Source: Xiphias gladius
Taxonomy: Eukaryota; Chordata; Actinopteri; Istiophoriformes; Xiphiidae
NCBI RefSeq assembly: GCF_016859285.1
Contig: NC_053402.1
Coordinates: 8,663,031-8,727,030 of the forward strand
Reading direction: 5' to 3'
Length of the DNA stretch: 64,000 nt
Every line of letters starts with the position of its first letter. The stretch's first letter is position 1. A program made the position numbers and the translations under genes. Below the pieces are notes generated by a model. That model was not told the origin of the DNA, did not search any database, and saw only the letters and a program-made list of their open reading frames with translations. Below are positions 50,078-62,721 of this stretch, piece by piece.

Positions 50078-50499
50078 CAATTCTACCTTGATTTCAGATT
50101 GAACTGACACAAATTTGTATCTCATACTATCAGAAACAACTGTATAACCTTACAGTAAATCAAAACATATCAAACGCATTGCAGAACTGCATTCATCAAC
50201 TAGCGGGCAGTCAAAGCAGTAACTAGAGGGCAGATATGTAGCCACCATCATATTGGTGGCTTTTAGAGGTATCGGTCATGGTAAACAGCAATATAGGCCT
50301 TCAAATAAACCAACACTGAAGTGCATTTTCTTCGTTTTATTTCGAAGATTTTTACCAGAAGTGTGACTGCTGAGGCTGACATGAGAGCATTTAAAATAGT
50401 GAGTGTTCACTGCCCTCCAGCAAGTCACAGTAAGGAACTACATTCAGTCCAGGGCTAAAACACAATTTTAATGCCAGTGTAATTATTAGTGTGCTTACT

Positions 50500-50618
50500 A
50501 CAATTAGCAACAGTGTTATAATATTGTAATGATTGCATTACAATTAACGACAGTCTTATAATATTTTAATGACGGCATTACAATTAACGATAGTGTTATA
50601 ATATTGTAATGACTGCAT
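50500..50618. repeat. 40-bp minisatellite, three units
   Basis: Units start at 50500, 50540 and 50580, each beginning ACAATTA and containing 'ttataatatt', with a few substitutions between units. Confidence 0.85.
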
Positions 50619-51664
50619 CAACCACGAGAATTTCTGGTGAAAACTGTTTCTGCCTTTGCTATGGAGCTTAATCATGAGTGTTTACTACCCTCCAATGTTC
50701 AAGGCAAGACAAGTCAAGGTGGATATGATACCCTAGTCATACGTCCAGTCAATAGGCTACCTTCAAAATAAATTTTAAATACTAAAGGGAAGCAAACAGA
50801 AATGACTAAGAAATTGTCATATTCTTTGTTCTTTTGTTTGTTTTTGTTCTTTGTTCTTTTGTTCGCAGTTAGAAAGTGTAACTCATATTTATACTTACTA
50901 TTGTTCTTTTGGAGTATCAATAATGGTATTAATAATTATTCTGATGTGTTCTATTACATTAATAATGGCATTTGAAGTCATGTTAGTACTAATGTTCATA
51001 ATATAACAGATATTTGTGGATTGACAGTTGACATCACTGTATTTCATTATACAGTATATTATTTATTAATGATATCAGTTATATTTTTGACTCACCAGAT
51101 GGCCTATTACTTCTTTATGTCACATTGGGCTTTACAGTATATGTACAATGCACTGTTAAAATGTACCTTCATTCACTTTGTATTTACATGATACTATAAT
51201 AAAAAGGCAGGGAGAGAAGGAATGTTCAGCACAAATCATTCAATTACACTTTAAAGTAAAACATCATTCAGTCCATATCATAGCAGAGTTAGTTCATCTT
51301 ACTGGGGGAGAACTTTATGCTTCCTGTAGAAACTGCAGTTTCACAAACTCAAATAGACTCCAAATTGCCATTTTAGTCCATACACAGCAAAAGTTCAGTT
51401 AGCACCGTGTTTTAGCACCAAATACAAAACTCATATTACCAATGTTTCTGTTCACTCACTAAGAGTGACAATGATAAATATCAGAAATCTTTCAGTTTTA
51501 ATATTCTGTCACTGAAAGAAAACAGATTGTAGATTATGCATGACAAATTATGTCTTTTAAAATCAATTATTTTATTACGCTGTCGGATTGAACATCTGTA
51601 AAATACTATCTTTATTGCATTCAGTTTTACACTGGGTTGACAAGGGAACATTAGTGGTTCTTGT

Positions 51665-52308
51665 TTGGCATTTTGGAATATACGCTTATCAATGTTTTTG
51701 CTAAGAGTAAGATGTGAAGATTGATACCATCCTCATGCCTGTATGCTAAATGTAAAGTTACAACTAGCAGCCGGTTACCTTATTTTAGCATAAAGAATGG
51801 AAACAGGGGGAAACGGTATCTGAAGGTTACAAAATCCAGCCAGCACCTCCAAATCTCACCAATTAACATGTTAAGTCTTGTTTGTTCAATTTGTACAAAA
51901 CCAAAGCATAAAAACAACAATTTACTGTTTTACTCAGGGGTTACGCGCCAGAGTATTTCTGGGGCAGGACCAATCACTGCTCCCGACCAAAAAATAATCC
52001 AGCACATTACCCGCCAGTAAGATAATGAATTGTTGTTTTTACCATTTGGTTTTGTAAGCATTAAACAACCAAGATATAACATGATCATTAGTGAGCTTTA
52101 AAGGTTCTGGTAGGTGGATTTTGTTACCCTTGGACAGAGCCAGGCTAGCTGTTTCCACCTGTTTCCAGTCTTTGTGCTAAGCTAAACTAACCAGCTGCTA
52201 GCTTATTATTTACCGTACAGGGGTGTGAGTTGATTCAATCTTCTCATCTAACTTTTGCCAAGAGAGGTGAATGACTGTGGTTTCCAAAATATTGAATTAT
52301 TCCTTTAA
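51665..52308. mobile_element. MITE-like element, family 1, copy E
   Basis: It starts near 'ggcattttggaatatacgc' and ends 'ttgaattattcctttaa'. The interior includes both the 'cctcatgcctgtatgc' head block and the 'ctaagctaaactaaccagc' tail block. It ends about 150 bp downstream of the c1qtnf6-like stop codon and so may lie in that gene's 3' UTR. Confidence 0.6.
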
Positions 52309-52458
52309 TGACGGGAGACTTCTTTTTTTGTTGTTATGACATCTAACCAGTATAAAGAGAATGAATCCACTATATATAGTTTCAAAATTCTGCCACTTTC
52401 CCACTTAGGGGAACTATGTATTCAGTCTACTCCCCATTCTCTCAAAGAGGTATCTTAT

Positions 52459-54069
52459 TCATTTTTCCTCCACGCTAGATTTGATGAGGTATCCACTGAA
52501 AGTGATATAGACATCTACATCATCACTGTAAATCGCATTCTCCCTCTCCCTCTTGTACAGTCGGACCCACACCTCGTCGTTCAGCTCCAGCTCCAGCATC
52601 AGGCTCTGACTCTGCATGATGGAGCGGTCACTGGGCTGGGCATACACGATGGCCTGCTCTTTCTCATTCTGCATGATGTGTAGATATGTCTCCTTGAAGT
52701 TCCACGTGTGAATGTTGACGTTGAAGAAGTAGATTCCCGGGATGTGACAGAGGAACTTCCCCTTGAACATGTCGAAGTGGCTGTCAAGGTTGACAAAGAC
52801 AGTGTCAAACACCAGCGCTTGGTAAGACTCCAGGCTGTGGAGGGATTTGCGACGGCCAACAGAGAAGGCAGAGTATTGGACTTTGCAGGGTTCTCCTGGA
52901 AGACCCGCCTGGCCCTTGGTGCCTTTTGAGCCCATGGGCCCTATGGAGCCCGGAGGCCCTTCATGTCCAGCTTTACCTGGTGTTCCTCTGTCGCCACGTT
53001 CTCCTTTTTCACCTACAAAGAGTGATATTAGTCATACTTCTTTATAATATTAGAGAGAAAGAAATTATATACAGTATAAGCTTACGAAGAGACAGAAGGA
53101 AAGAATAAAATGTGAAAAGTGGCTGATACTTGACCACTTAGCCACCAAAGATACATTTTCTCCCTGGTTCAGTTCAATTCAAGATAACATGTTTTTGGGG
53201 TCAATAGTTGGTGACAAAAATTGGGACTTTCTTTAAACTATATATATACAGTATATAACTGTCAAGACACTCAGAGACACTAGACCTAGTGTGGAGTTGT
53301 CATTGGTTAAATGTCCAACGACCTGGATGACTTCATGTCTAGAAAAAGAGCTGAACACTTTTTGTTTGCTGTGTTTGGAAATTTTATTCAAATTCACATA
53401 AAGAAAATTCTGTGAGTTTGACAAACAAGACTCCTTCTCAGATTTTTTCTCCATTTCAAAAAGATGAATCCCAAGGTTTAGAAAGTCCTCGGTTCCTCCA
53501 AATTATGACATTTAAAAAAACAAACAAATAAACAAAAACAAAAAAAACCCAATGACAACAACATGTTTTCCTTCAAATGAGTAAGTTTGGTGTCTGGTAA
53601 AACATGATCTAAGAGAGCAGCAGCCTTGGAAGAATTATTTGGTGAAGCAATGTTGTTGAACCCGTTTGAATGATGAAGAAAGGTAATACCCAGGTACCCA
53701 GTCTGTATATTGAAAGTAAAACCAGTACAGCCTGCCATCCCTTGTGCTGTCTTTAAACCTTATAGGAAAGTAATATCGAATATTTTTGCTGTAATGTGGT
53801 TTAAACCTTGTAAAACCAGTGTGTGTGAATGTCTAAAGCAGCATGAGACAACTGAGAGTTGTCCTTTGAGTACCTTTGAGGATGGTCATGTTGATGTAGG
53901 TGCGGACCTCTGGAACATGGCTGAATCCTCTTGTGGGTGGCTGGGCTCCGCTGCCCTCTGCTGGCTCCAGGTGATCACAGCAGTACTTGCAGAGGGTAGG
54001 AGGAGCACTTGGGGGAGGCACCAGGGCCACCGGGGAGGAGAGTGACAGAATGAGGAGGACACACAACAT
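52459..54069 (-). CDS. c1qtnf6: C1q/TNF-related protein, c1qtnf6/c1qtnf8 type
   Basis: This is a secreted trimeric adipokine-like protein with a short collagen stalk and a globular C1q head. Exons are 54069-53874 and 53012-52459, giving 249 residues. The start [15 protein letters not shown] forms a signal peptide and lies nine bases after an acceptor (tccag), so a non-coding exon lies upstream. A Cys cluster CKYCCD follows, then [14 protein letters not shown] with an N-glycosylation site, then about 14 Gly-X-Y triplets ([13 protein letters not shown]...). The C1q domain starts at YSAFSVGRR and runs to the end, with [47 protein letters not shown] and [13 protein letters not shown]. The collagen length equals that of human CTRP6 and CTRP8. 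Adjacency to il2rb, as in human 22q12, favours c1qtnf6; c1qtnf8 or a shared fish ancestor remains possible. Confidence 0.88.
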
Positions 54070-55374
54070 GGCTGTGCCTGGAGTAAGAGCAGATGATTGG
54101 AAGAGCCTCAAAGTTTTAGATGGTTTAGTTTTGAGTTTGTGAGCATTTGTGCGGGATCCTGGTGACTTGGCAATTTATTTTACTTGACGAACTGCGAGTT
54201 GATCTGCATTAGTGCTACAGTAATCGGAAGTTCCCCCATTTAAAGTAAAGGATCTGTGTGCACCTTCCAGGTTACTGAATACTAGGAGGCAGGGTGTTCC
54301 ACAACGTTTAATAGCCAGTAGTCATTAGTTAAGATAAATAAAGGTGGTAAATCCTCTTATGTAAATTGGTAGCTGCATGAGTAGTGAAGGCAAATCATTC
54401 AATTTATCAAACATAGCCGAAATATCAGTTGTTGAGCAGCTGCTAAGAAAATGAGATCATTGGGAAAGAGCAAGAGGAATCTTCAATCCTGAGCCAGAGA
54501 AAAATGTTATTTCCCCCAGAAGAAGAATCAAGCGTCAGGAATTGTGGTGAAACAAAAGAGTCAAGCATTTTTGCAACAAAACCAGCATATTTCTTTATAA
54601 TTTGGCCCTGCATTGAAAGTGGCATTTCCCTGGATGTTTAAATGAAATTCTATAGAAGATTTCCATACATACATACATGTCCAAAGGGCTGGCTCTGAGA
54701 GGTCAAATGGTCAAATGATGCCTCAAAGACTCACTAATGTGCGTCTTATCCGAATCCCGAAAGTAAAGAAAATAACATAATAATGGGTTAGGGCAGGGCT
54801 ACAAGGATCATAAATCCCCTGAAAAATTACCCAGCAGACCGCCCGTAGTTTGTCAACAATTAGCTCAGGAAGCATGATTCCTCGGTGTATTTAACCCAAA
54901 GATAGTCAGTGGAGTCTTCAGACAAGACAGCCAAGCTGAGAATGTTTCAGCGGAAAAGTGATGGCTGTCTGCCTGAATCAAGTGATCAGCCAGACTCTGT
55001 GTACCGTAACAGGAACTTTGTGTGCTGCTGTGTATATATAGGACAGCTGGATCCATACTGACAGTTGCATCCTGAACACGTGACTGGACATACAGATGCT
55101 CCGTAAAAGTCCACACGCACACAGATACTATACATGTTAAAAACTTCATTTACGATTAAAGTTTTCATATTATGATCAAAAGTTTTTTGGACTGATGGTG
55201 TTTCTTGGCAACGCAACTCCGATCAAGCAGTCTGGAATCATTTTTCAGTCACGTGCTTTTTACTGATTGTGTTGGGAAGGAGCATAGAAACAGACAACTT
55301 TAAACCAGTGACACTAGTTGCTCTATTCTTTGTTTGAAGGGACTGTTAATATTTCTTGTTTTGTAAAGTAAATA

Positions 55375-55640
55375 AAGCAACTACAAAGAGACACAGACTA
55401 CCTACAAAGACACAAAATAACCACAAAGAGACACCGAAAGACTACAAAGAGACACAGAATGAATAAAAACAGACAGAACAACTACAAAGAGACACAATAT
55501 GAGGAGAAACAACATGGATGTGTCTTTTGCAGTTGTTTTGCGTCTTTTTCAGTCTGGGTGTCTGGGTCCTACGTAAAAGAGGTGGGGGGCCTTTTTCATG
55601 TCTCTGTCCAGGGGCCCACTGTCTTACTATCCATGCAGTG
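55375..55640. repeat. Dispersed repeat with 'acaaagagacac' minisatellite
   Basis: Imperfect tandem units of about 17-20 bp around 'ctacaaagagacacag' (55379-55495) are followed by 'gtccaggggcccactg' text that accompanies this minisatellite in many fish genomes. Confidence 0.55.
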
Positions 55641-56329
55641 CCATTTTCTCTCCCTATTCACAAATTGTTTGGAGGCGCTGTTTGGATCTTCTCATTTGCT
55701 CTAATGAGATACTGTCATCTGCATACTGTCTGTTTACCATACTTGCAGAGTTGTATGCACCAGCAGAATGTGTGCGTCTGCGTGAGTATTTCCAACAGCA
55801 GTTTCGCAGCTGCACAGTGGATATTGAGTGAAAACATTGTTGTTGCTCCTAATGGCGTTTCCTCTCATGTCATTTATCTTGCAGTGAAAATCTGTTGCTT
55901 GTGCTAAGGTTCTGTTGAGATTTCCAGACTGAAGCACAGATGGTCATTTAGTGTTTGATATAGCTGGCCCATTCCCTGACCAAGGATATTACATAACTGG
56001 TTTTGGTGGAAAAACCCTACTTGAACTGGAAAACCTGTACATCAAATATGTACAATTCTGAATTTTCATTTGTTAATGAACTACTGTCTGGAGGCTTCTG
56101 TATACATGTTGATGTATTTTCACTTTAAAAAGGTTTTAAATTGCATATATACACGCGTGAAGTCTACCGTTGTATTTTTATAGTAGCCTATAGGCTTTAA
56201 AGTCCACGTTTAGTCAGTACAAGCAGGGATTTCCCACGAGATGCAGACACGAAAACAATATTACTAATGTGGATTTTGCAGATTTGCCATGCGTTAGACT
56301 ATAGAAGCGAGTTTCTGTATTTGTGGTCT

Positions 56330-56560
56330 AGTGCGGCCCAGTGCGGGAGCCCGGTCCGGACTCTAACGAGGTCGCAATCAGAAGTTCACCGTTAAATAAT
56401 CTAAAAAAAGATCCTCACACCGTTGCCGATCGGCGCCCATGCAGCTGTTAGCCGAGATTTTTATCTGAATGGATCTCACCTCGTTCACGTCTCTGCTGCC
56501 GCTTCAGTCCGCTGTGGAGACAGTGGACGGAGGAGAGAGAAATTCCTGAGTCAGCACCCC
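56330..56560 (-). promoter_or_regulatory. c1qtnf6: Candidate promoter and non-coding first exon of the c1qtnf6-like gene
   Basis: This CpG-rich island in AT-rich surroundings carries, on the minus strand, a good donor (aacgag|gtgaga, exon end 56480). It could splice to the acceptor just before the signal-peptide ATG near 54079. A plus-strand donor (atgtcg|gtaagt near 56943) suggests transcription in the other direction may also start here. This is positional inference. Confidence 0.3.
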
Positions 56561-56845
56561 CCCACACACCACCACCACCACTCTCTCTGTCTCTCTGTGC
56601 GAGTGAGTTGTGCGATGTGTCCTATAGATCCCTCCTAGTTCCATGCAGCCTCTGGCAACAAGTGTCTGTCCATTCATTCGACAATAAAACCGGCAGCAGC
56701 CCTGATTCTGAAGTTACAGAACGGACGCAACTTTTTACAGCTGCTAAAGGCAGGAGATGTGTCGGGTGCAATTCGGGGGGGGGGGTCACTCGCCCCTGGG
56801 TCTGTATTTCCGCTGTGCTGATACCCCCCATGTGCAACAGCTGCA

Positions 56846-56847
<2 letters not shown>

Positions 56848-56887
<40 letters not shown>
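56848..56887. repeat. (GA)19 microsatellite
   Basis: A pure GA run at the right edge of the CpG-rich block. Confidence 0.95.
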
Positions 56888-56889
<2 letters not shown>

Positions 56890-57261
56890 AGTGCAAAAAC
56901 ATGAGAAACGCAGGATGGCGATGGGAAATGGGAGGGATGTCGGTAAGTGACTATAATCTATTTGAAGATCTGGATCAGTAATTTTACTCCTCGGCTTCAG
57001 TTTTGCTTTTGGAAAGAGGGAGATGACAGAGAAAATTCAAGACGGAGAGAATTTTCCCCAAAAATCATGGAACTGCTGCCATTCAGCCTCAGATGCTCCT
57101 GACAAATCGATGGACCTCCAACACTCCACAGAGTTATGGACCAGAAACCAAACCAAATGAACCTAGCAGTTTTTGTTTTGGTCTCTTTTGTATCTGTAGA
57201 ATTTCTCAGTCTTACAGCTAAATGGGCCAAACTGAATTTAATCTGTTTGAATTGTGACCCG

Positions 57262-57480
57262 ATAAAGGAATTTGACACTTTGGGAAATACTGTACGCTTA
57301 ATAGCTTTTTTTTTTTTTTTAAGCAGAGTTAGATGAGAAGGTGGATACCACTCTCATACAACTCTGTTAAATAAAAGGCTACTTCCAGCAGGTTAGTTTA
57401 GCATAAAACATAAAACTGAAAAAGGCAACGCATTGTTTTTACACTTCAGGTTTTGTATGGATTAAGCTGCCTAAAAAGAT
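57262..57480. mobile_element. MITE-like element, family 1, fragment F
   Basis: It begins 'ataaaggaatttgacacttt' and includes 'gataccactctcataca' and 'gttagtttagcataaaac'. The right half is lost. Confidence 0.5.
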
Positions 57481-58764
57481 ACAGTGGTGTTCAAAAGTCT
57501 GAGATGTCTATTTATGGCCTCCAGTCACAGGTTGATGTGAGCAGTGCAACCGAAGTGTAAATGATTCATTTTTAATGTTTTTAGAGATCTTAAGTGGTCA
57601 AACTATCCAGTAATTCACCATAAAAAGCATGAGAGAAAACTATTTTCTTATGTCATAATTTGTTAATCTTCCCAAAATATATACTCAGCCATGCGCTCGT
57701 CCACCGTACAGTACACACACTAACAACTTAATAATAATAATAATAATAATAAAAAAGGACCTCATTGTCTCTTCCTTCGAGAAGATGCGGTGCTGGGTGA
57801 AGCAAGTCCAACTAACTATTTTATGACCCATGTTGCAGTTGTTTGCACATAGAACAGTCAGAGAACAATTGGAGGCGGAGGTAGAATTCGTGCACGTGTA
57901 ACTTGAACACAGCTGTTGAACATTACTGCCTTTGGATCCCGAGGGTTTAGGTTTCTTAGGCTGTTATGCCATTACATCAGAACATTCCTCTGTTGTTCTG
58001 GCCAATCTAAGCTATTGAAATACACATCTACAACAACCTGCTACACGTCATGCTATCTTCCTGTAAATATTTACTATGTTTAGGTATCAGACTCTCTTTT
58101 CCCAGTGCAGCTCATAATTCTGTCTTTTCTCTCCATCTACTAATCCTCCGCTGGTGTTCTTTCAGGTGGTATTGTATTTGGAAGCACTGCAATCTTAAAT
58201 CAGGGGTTTCATGTATCTCTCTTTTTGGCATTCATTTTATGAGCTCGTCTCACAAACAACATATCATTGCACACACCTACAGTAATTCTTCCTCTCTACC
58301 TGAACTCAGGTGAACCATTTGCTCTAACACACCTTGGTGTGGTGACTGTATATCTGCTCAGTTTCACAGCTCATAAAGCTGAATGGAGAATTTTGGGGCA
58401 GGATTTTTTTTTTTTTTTTTTTTTTTGCCTCACACAACCCAACCGGCAATTTGACCCCTAAACATATTGTTAGTGGCTGACATAATTATGGGGAATTGTA
58501 TTCAAAGTTAGAAGAGTTGAGCCTTCTCTGCATGCACAGATTTCGGTATCATAAATTACCATGGAGTAAATCTGAACCTGTAATTTATTTTACTATCTTA
58601 ATGACTTATAATAAGATTATGTAATAATATATAATATGTTCACTACTCACAGCATACTCTGCCCAGCCGGTTGCCCCATAATGCGATATCATTTAACATG
58701 GATGGATTTGTTGTTTTTTTTTCTAAATGATGGCAGGAAACAATTCTACAAGCAGGAATGCTTG

Positions 58765-58945
58765 TTTAAAGCAATAGATGGGATGAGAGTTGATCATAAA
58801 GACTGAGACCAATCTCATGTATGTGTGTTAGATATAAGGCTACATCCAGGAGCCAGCTAGCTTAGCTTAGCACAAAGACTGGAAACAGGGGGAAACAGCC
58901 AGCCCGGCTCTGTCCAAAGATAACAAACCTTCAAAGTTCCTGTTG
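58765..58945. mobile_element. MITE-like element, family 1, fragment G
   Basis: It contains 'agccagctagcttagcttag' and 'actggaaacagggggaaac', the best-preserved interior block of the family. The ends were not found. Confidence 0.5.
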
Positions 58946-59162
58946 CTGTGGTTCAACCTCTTTCACACGTTGGCCCACACCATTCTTTGGTCCCTTGTGG
59001 TGGTTTTGACCACTATGCTGTCTCTTCCTCCTGACAGCAGTGGTCTCTGTTTCTACTCCACGTGGTCAGCCTGACCTCATTTCACTGTGGGTTAGATCCA
59101 AAACAAGCTCTGTGGATTTTCAACTGAAATTACAGGGTATTTTTTTCCACTCTCTGTCTTAT

Positions 59163-59168
<6 letters not shown>

Positions 59169-59216
<48 letters not shown>
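59169..59216. repeat. (CT)24 microsatellite
   Basis: A pure CT run. Confidence 0.95.
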
Positions 59217-59220
<4 letters not shown>

Positions 59221-60454
59221 TCCTCTGGCCAGCTGGGTCAAAGATTCCCTGGTGGTTGACAGAGCAAGCAGAGGAATTTTAAACAGGCTGAGACACTACC
59301 AGCTGTGGTGACACCTGATGGACACTGCCAGCAAACTAAAGAAAATATTTATTGAATCAGGGTATAGGGAATGAATCTAAAAATGACATTTGATGCTAGT
59401 TTTGAGTTGTACAGACAACAGTGACACCAAACAGATCCCAGAGGAGGAGGAGGAAGAAAAGGAGGAAGACGAGTCCCTGGTACAGTTTTGTTCAGTTTTC
59501 TAATGTCACCTAGTGGTAGGATGAACATATTACATCAGAGATACTTCAATCTATTCCAGGACAAAAATCAAACGTGCAAACAGTCATTCACACTGAAAAT
59601 AACTTTTACCCAGTATTCAGGGGTAGAAAACCATTTGGTCACCAATCAAAGACAATGGGTTGTTTTGACCAAGTGGTAGTGCTTTTTAAAAAAAAATATT
59701 ACTGTTGGGTCATTTATCCAAACTACTCCATGGTATGGTTGTGAACTGTTATAATGTACTCTTTTGAAACTGTCACCATTTGTTATTTATTGTTAATAAT
59801 GTGTATCCTTTACAGTTTTGATGAATGTATATGCACACCATTTTCTACAACTAACAATATATTTGTGACGGTTTTAAAAGGAAAGCAAGGGATTGTTGTT
59901 TCTAACACTGGGTCAAAATATCCCATAGTCTTTGGTTTGATTGTCGACCCATGGTTAACCCTGTATTGCATCTGTTCGAAACCAGTGATTATTTAGTGTG
60001 TGTAAGACACCTTTTCTTGTCCTGTGAAGATTCAGTGTACATTTACATGTACATTTGTGTGCAGAATGTCTACTGTCTCTGTATTTTAAATTTGGACGGA
60101 TGCAAATTCTACTTAGAATGCATGATTTGTTTAATTTGGGCCAGAATAATGGGCCATCAAATAGGTTTTGAGTAAGCAGATAAATAAAAGTGCTCTCTTT
60201 GTAACAAATGTTGCTACTTTTGTGTGTAAGTGTGTGAGCTGTAATGGAACAGCTTGACATCATTTGGGTATGAAGTATAATGTGTTACGCTGTTGTGAAA
60301 TGGAAAGAAGAGACTATAGAAACACTGATGAAAAGGAACACCTTGTGTGGTTTCTTACTGACATGGCTAAATTTTGTAAATTCTCTGTGAAGTGAACGGA
60401 TGTTGCTGGTTGTGTCAGAGTTAAATGTCAAACCACACTCTAATACACACGCTC

Positions 60455-60660
<206 letters not shown>

Positions 60661-61394
60661 CTGAGGGTGTCTGTCACACTCTTTCACATGTTGGCTCATA
60701 TGCCCACCCCTCAGCCCTCATTCCATACCGACACAGGAAGTCAAAGGGTGACCCATTTCTACCTTTTATTTTGTTTGGTCTCTGCACAGATGTCACTGAG
60801 TGCAACAGAAATATACTGCATATGTATAGTAGCAAGAGGAGCAACATTTATTACTGACCTCATTGATTTACATGAATGTAGAATAAGCAGTCTAATAAAC
60901 ATTTTTCTAAATGTGTTATGCCTGTATGCACACACACAATTCTATATTGTCCATAGTATAGTTTAACAGATGCAGGTGTTATTGTGGAGTGGATCTGCTT
61001 CTGAAATAAAAATAAACGGTGATTAAATCTTTAAAATGCATCAAGTGCAAACAAATGAGTCTCACTGACAAAAATATCAGCAGCAAACAGGCGGCCTTTT
61101 CTTTCAAAGTAGATCAATATAGATAAAACCAATGACTTTAATGTTCAACTGTTGCTATAGAGTTGGTCAGTTTCATACACTTAAACATCAGCCTAAAGCA
61201 CAAATGTTAAATGGTTGTGCCCGTTTTTGGTGTTAGTGGCAAACACTGAAGTACTGCCTTTGAGTTTTGTCAGATTATTTTTTGACTAATGCTATGTAAT
61301 AATGCTAAGTGGCACTTTCTAGCAAGCTACATTAACTAATTTGGATGATGTGAGATTATAAATGGTCATTTTAAAAATCAATGTTTTTTACAGA

Positions 61395-61735
61395 AAAAAA
61401 AGTGAAAAGGTGTTGTTCATAGAAACAAAACAGAACTATCACACGACTCTGCAGTTCCCCTCAGCACTACATAGCTTTTTAGCCTCTTTCAGCTCATTGC
61501 TTTTCTTTTCTGGCTCACAACTTTACTGTTTTAGTTCACGCTCACTGTTCTCATCAACCTTGTTTTCAGCAGCAGCAGGTAACTGTTTTCAGTGAAAAAG
61601 CTTTGCTAAACCAATTGTATGCTACATGTCCAAAGTTAGCTACTAGCTTGTGAACATAGTGGAGAATTTAGCAGCTAAAGAGCCAGATATTTCCCTTGGG
61701 AGCTAGTGAGATAAAACAGAGCTAAAAGTGTAGGG
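61395..61735 (+). repeat. Dispersed repeat, family 2, copy 2
   Basis: It matches 24075-24530 in the opposite orientation. Shared blocks include 'tgcagttcccctcagc', 'cacaactttactgttttag' and 'agagccagatatttccc'. Confidence 0.6.
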
Positions 61736-61959
61736 ATTATTGGGCTTGCATTCACCAGCAGGTCTTAAGCATAAACATGATAGAATTTGTAAATATGCAA
61801 TTATTCCTCTTAGTCAAAACTGCAAAAGAACACTCCATATACAGTATGCTGTTGGAGATGCTCCACAATCAGATGAGAATACAAAGCAATCTGTCAGGTT
61901 GCTTGTGATGTGAACACACACAGATCGCACAGGTATTCTCCCAGATACACTACATGTTT

Positions 61960-62721
61960 TTAGATGGATTTATTGCTGAATGTGGTCTGTAGTTCTTTTA
62001 GGGTGAGATAGCCTCTTTTACAGGGCTCAGCGGGCATTGACGAAGACCTGCACATGGCACAAGCCACAGGCCAGGCCGGGTAGCTACCACAAGTGGCTGC
62101 CTCAGGTACATCATCCACCTCTTGGCTATCAGAGCATATCTGAGTAAGACCGGGAGGATGAGGAGAGGGTGGAGCAGGAGTGCACACCCAGGAAGGAAGT
62201 AGCAGTGGGAGGATAAGAAAAGGTAAGCTCTTGTGTTCATCTGAAACCTCTTCCACTTCTACATCCATGCACTTTTCACCTTTCTTGTCCTCTTCATCTT
62301 CCTGTCCGATGCCAAAACCAGAGTCTGGGCTCTGTGGCTCCCTTTGCAAGCTCTCATAACCACGAGAAGAGGTGAAGGAAGAGCAGATGGAAAGGTGAAA
62401 GTTGTGTTTGTTGTGCAGGTTGTTGAAATCATCCTGATAGGTGAAGTAGGCAGGATTGGCGTCAGTTTGAGCTAAGCTGCTGGACATGAAGTAGCCAATG
62501 TTAGAGAAGCAGGATGAAGAGGAGGAATTATCGACAACCCCGCTAGTGTCTGAGCCAGCAAAGGGGTAACTCGTGAAGTGAAGCAGAGCGCTGGTGGAGC
62601 TTGAGGAGGGAGAGGTGGAGGGGACCGCATCCCAGCTTTCACACACCTCCACTAGGGAGATGTGGTCACATGGCTGAGCCGTGAAGAATGATTCAGAAGC
62701 TGACAGTGGATTCAGCCATTT
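61960..62721 (-). CDS. il2rb: il2rb, interleukin-2 receptor beta chain, last coding exon
   Basis: This is the cytoplasmic tail of the signalling chain shared by the IL-2 and IL-15 receptors. The exon starts after 'cccctag' with AAATGG (Lys-Trp-Leu-Asn-Pro, cf. human QKWLSSP) and runs 253 residues to TAA. Recognised elements, in order, are SCFSNIGYFMSSS (human SCFTNQGYFFF), PAYFTYQDDF (human QVYFTYDPY), an acidic stretch, and the C-terminal GYLTLKELQ (human DAYLSLQELQ). The two tyrosine motifs correspond to human STAT5-docking sites. The remaining exons, including the WSXWS, membrane and Box1 parts, lie right of the window. The neighbouring c1qtnf6-like gene supports the call. The context is lymphocyte (T and NK cell) cytokine signalling through JAK1/JAK3-STAT5. 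Confidence 0.85.
   Translation of the reverse strand, partial: KWLNPLSASESFFTAQPCDHISLVEVCESWDAVPSTSPSSSSTSALLHFTSYPFAGSDTSGVVDNSSSSSCFSNIGYFMSSSLAQTDANPAYFTYQDDFNNLHNKHNFHLSICSSFTSSRGYESLQREPQSPDSGFGIGQEDEEDKKGEKCMDVEVEEVSDEHKSLPFLILPLLLPSWVCTPAPPSPHPPGLTQICSDSQEVDDVPEAATCGSYPAWPVACAMCRSSSMPAEPCKRGYLTLKELQTTFSNKSI

Larger units (their letters stand above)
46199..52458. other. Intergenic region between convergent chst12 and c1qtnf6-like genes
   Basis: About 6 kb in which no exon was recognised. It contains an (AT)n array, two family 1 MITE-like copies and a 40-bp minisatellite. Part of the left side may be an extended chst12 3' UTR; the right end must include the c1qtnf6-like 3' UTR. Confidence 0.5.

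Noticed and set aside
52599-52859. Ser/Thr-rich minus-strand frame within the c1qtnf6-like exon
   Set aside because: It is a frame-shifted shadow of the C1q domain exon.
57481-57560. Possible Tc1/mariner terminal repeat ('acagtggtgttcaaaagtct')
   Set aside because: It resembles known fish terminal repeats, but no matching inverted end was found within several kb, so no element is called.
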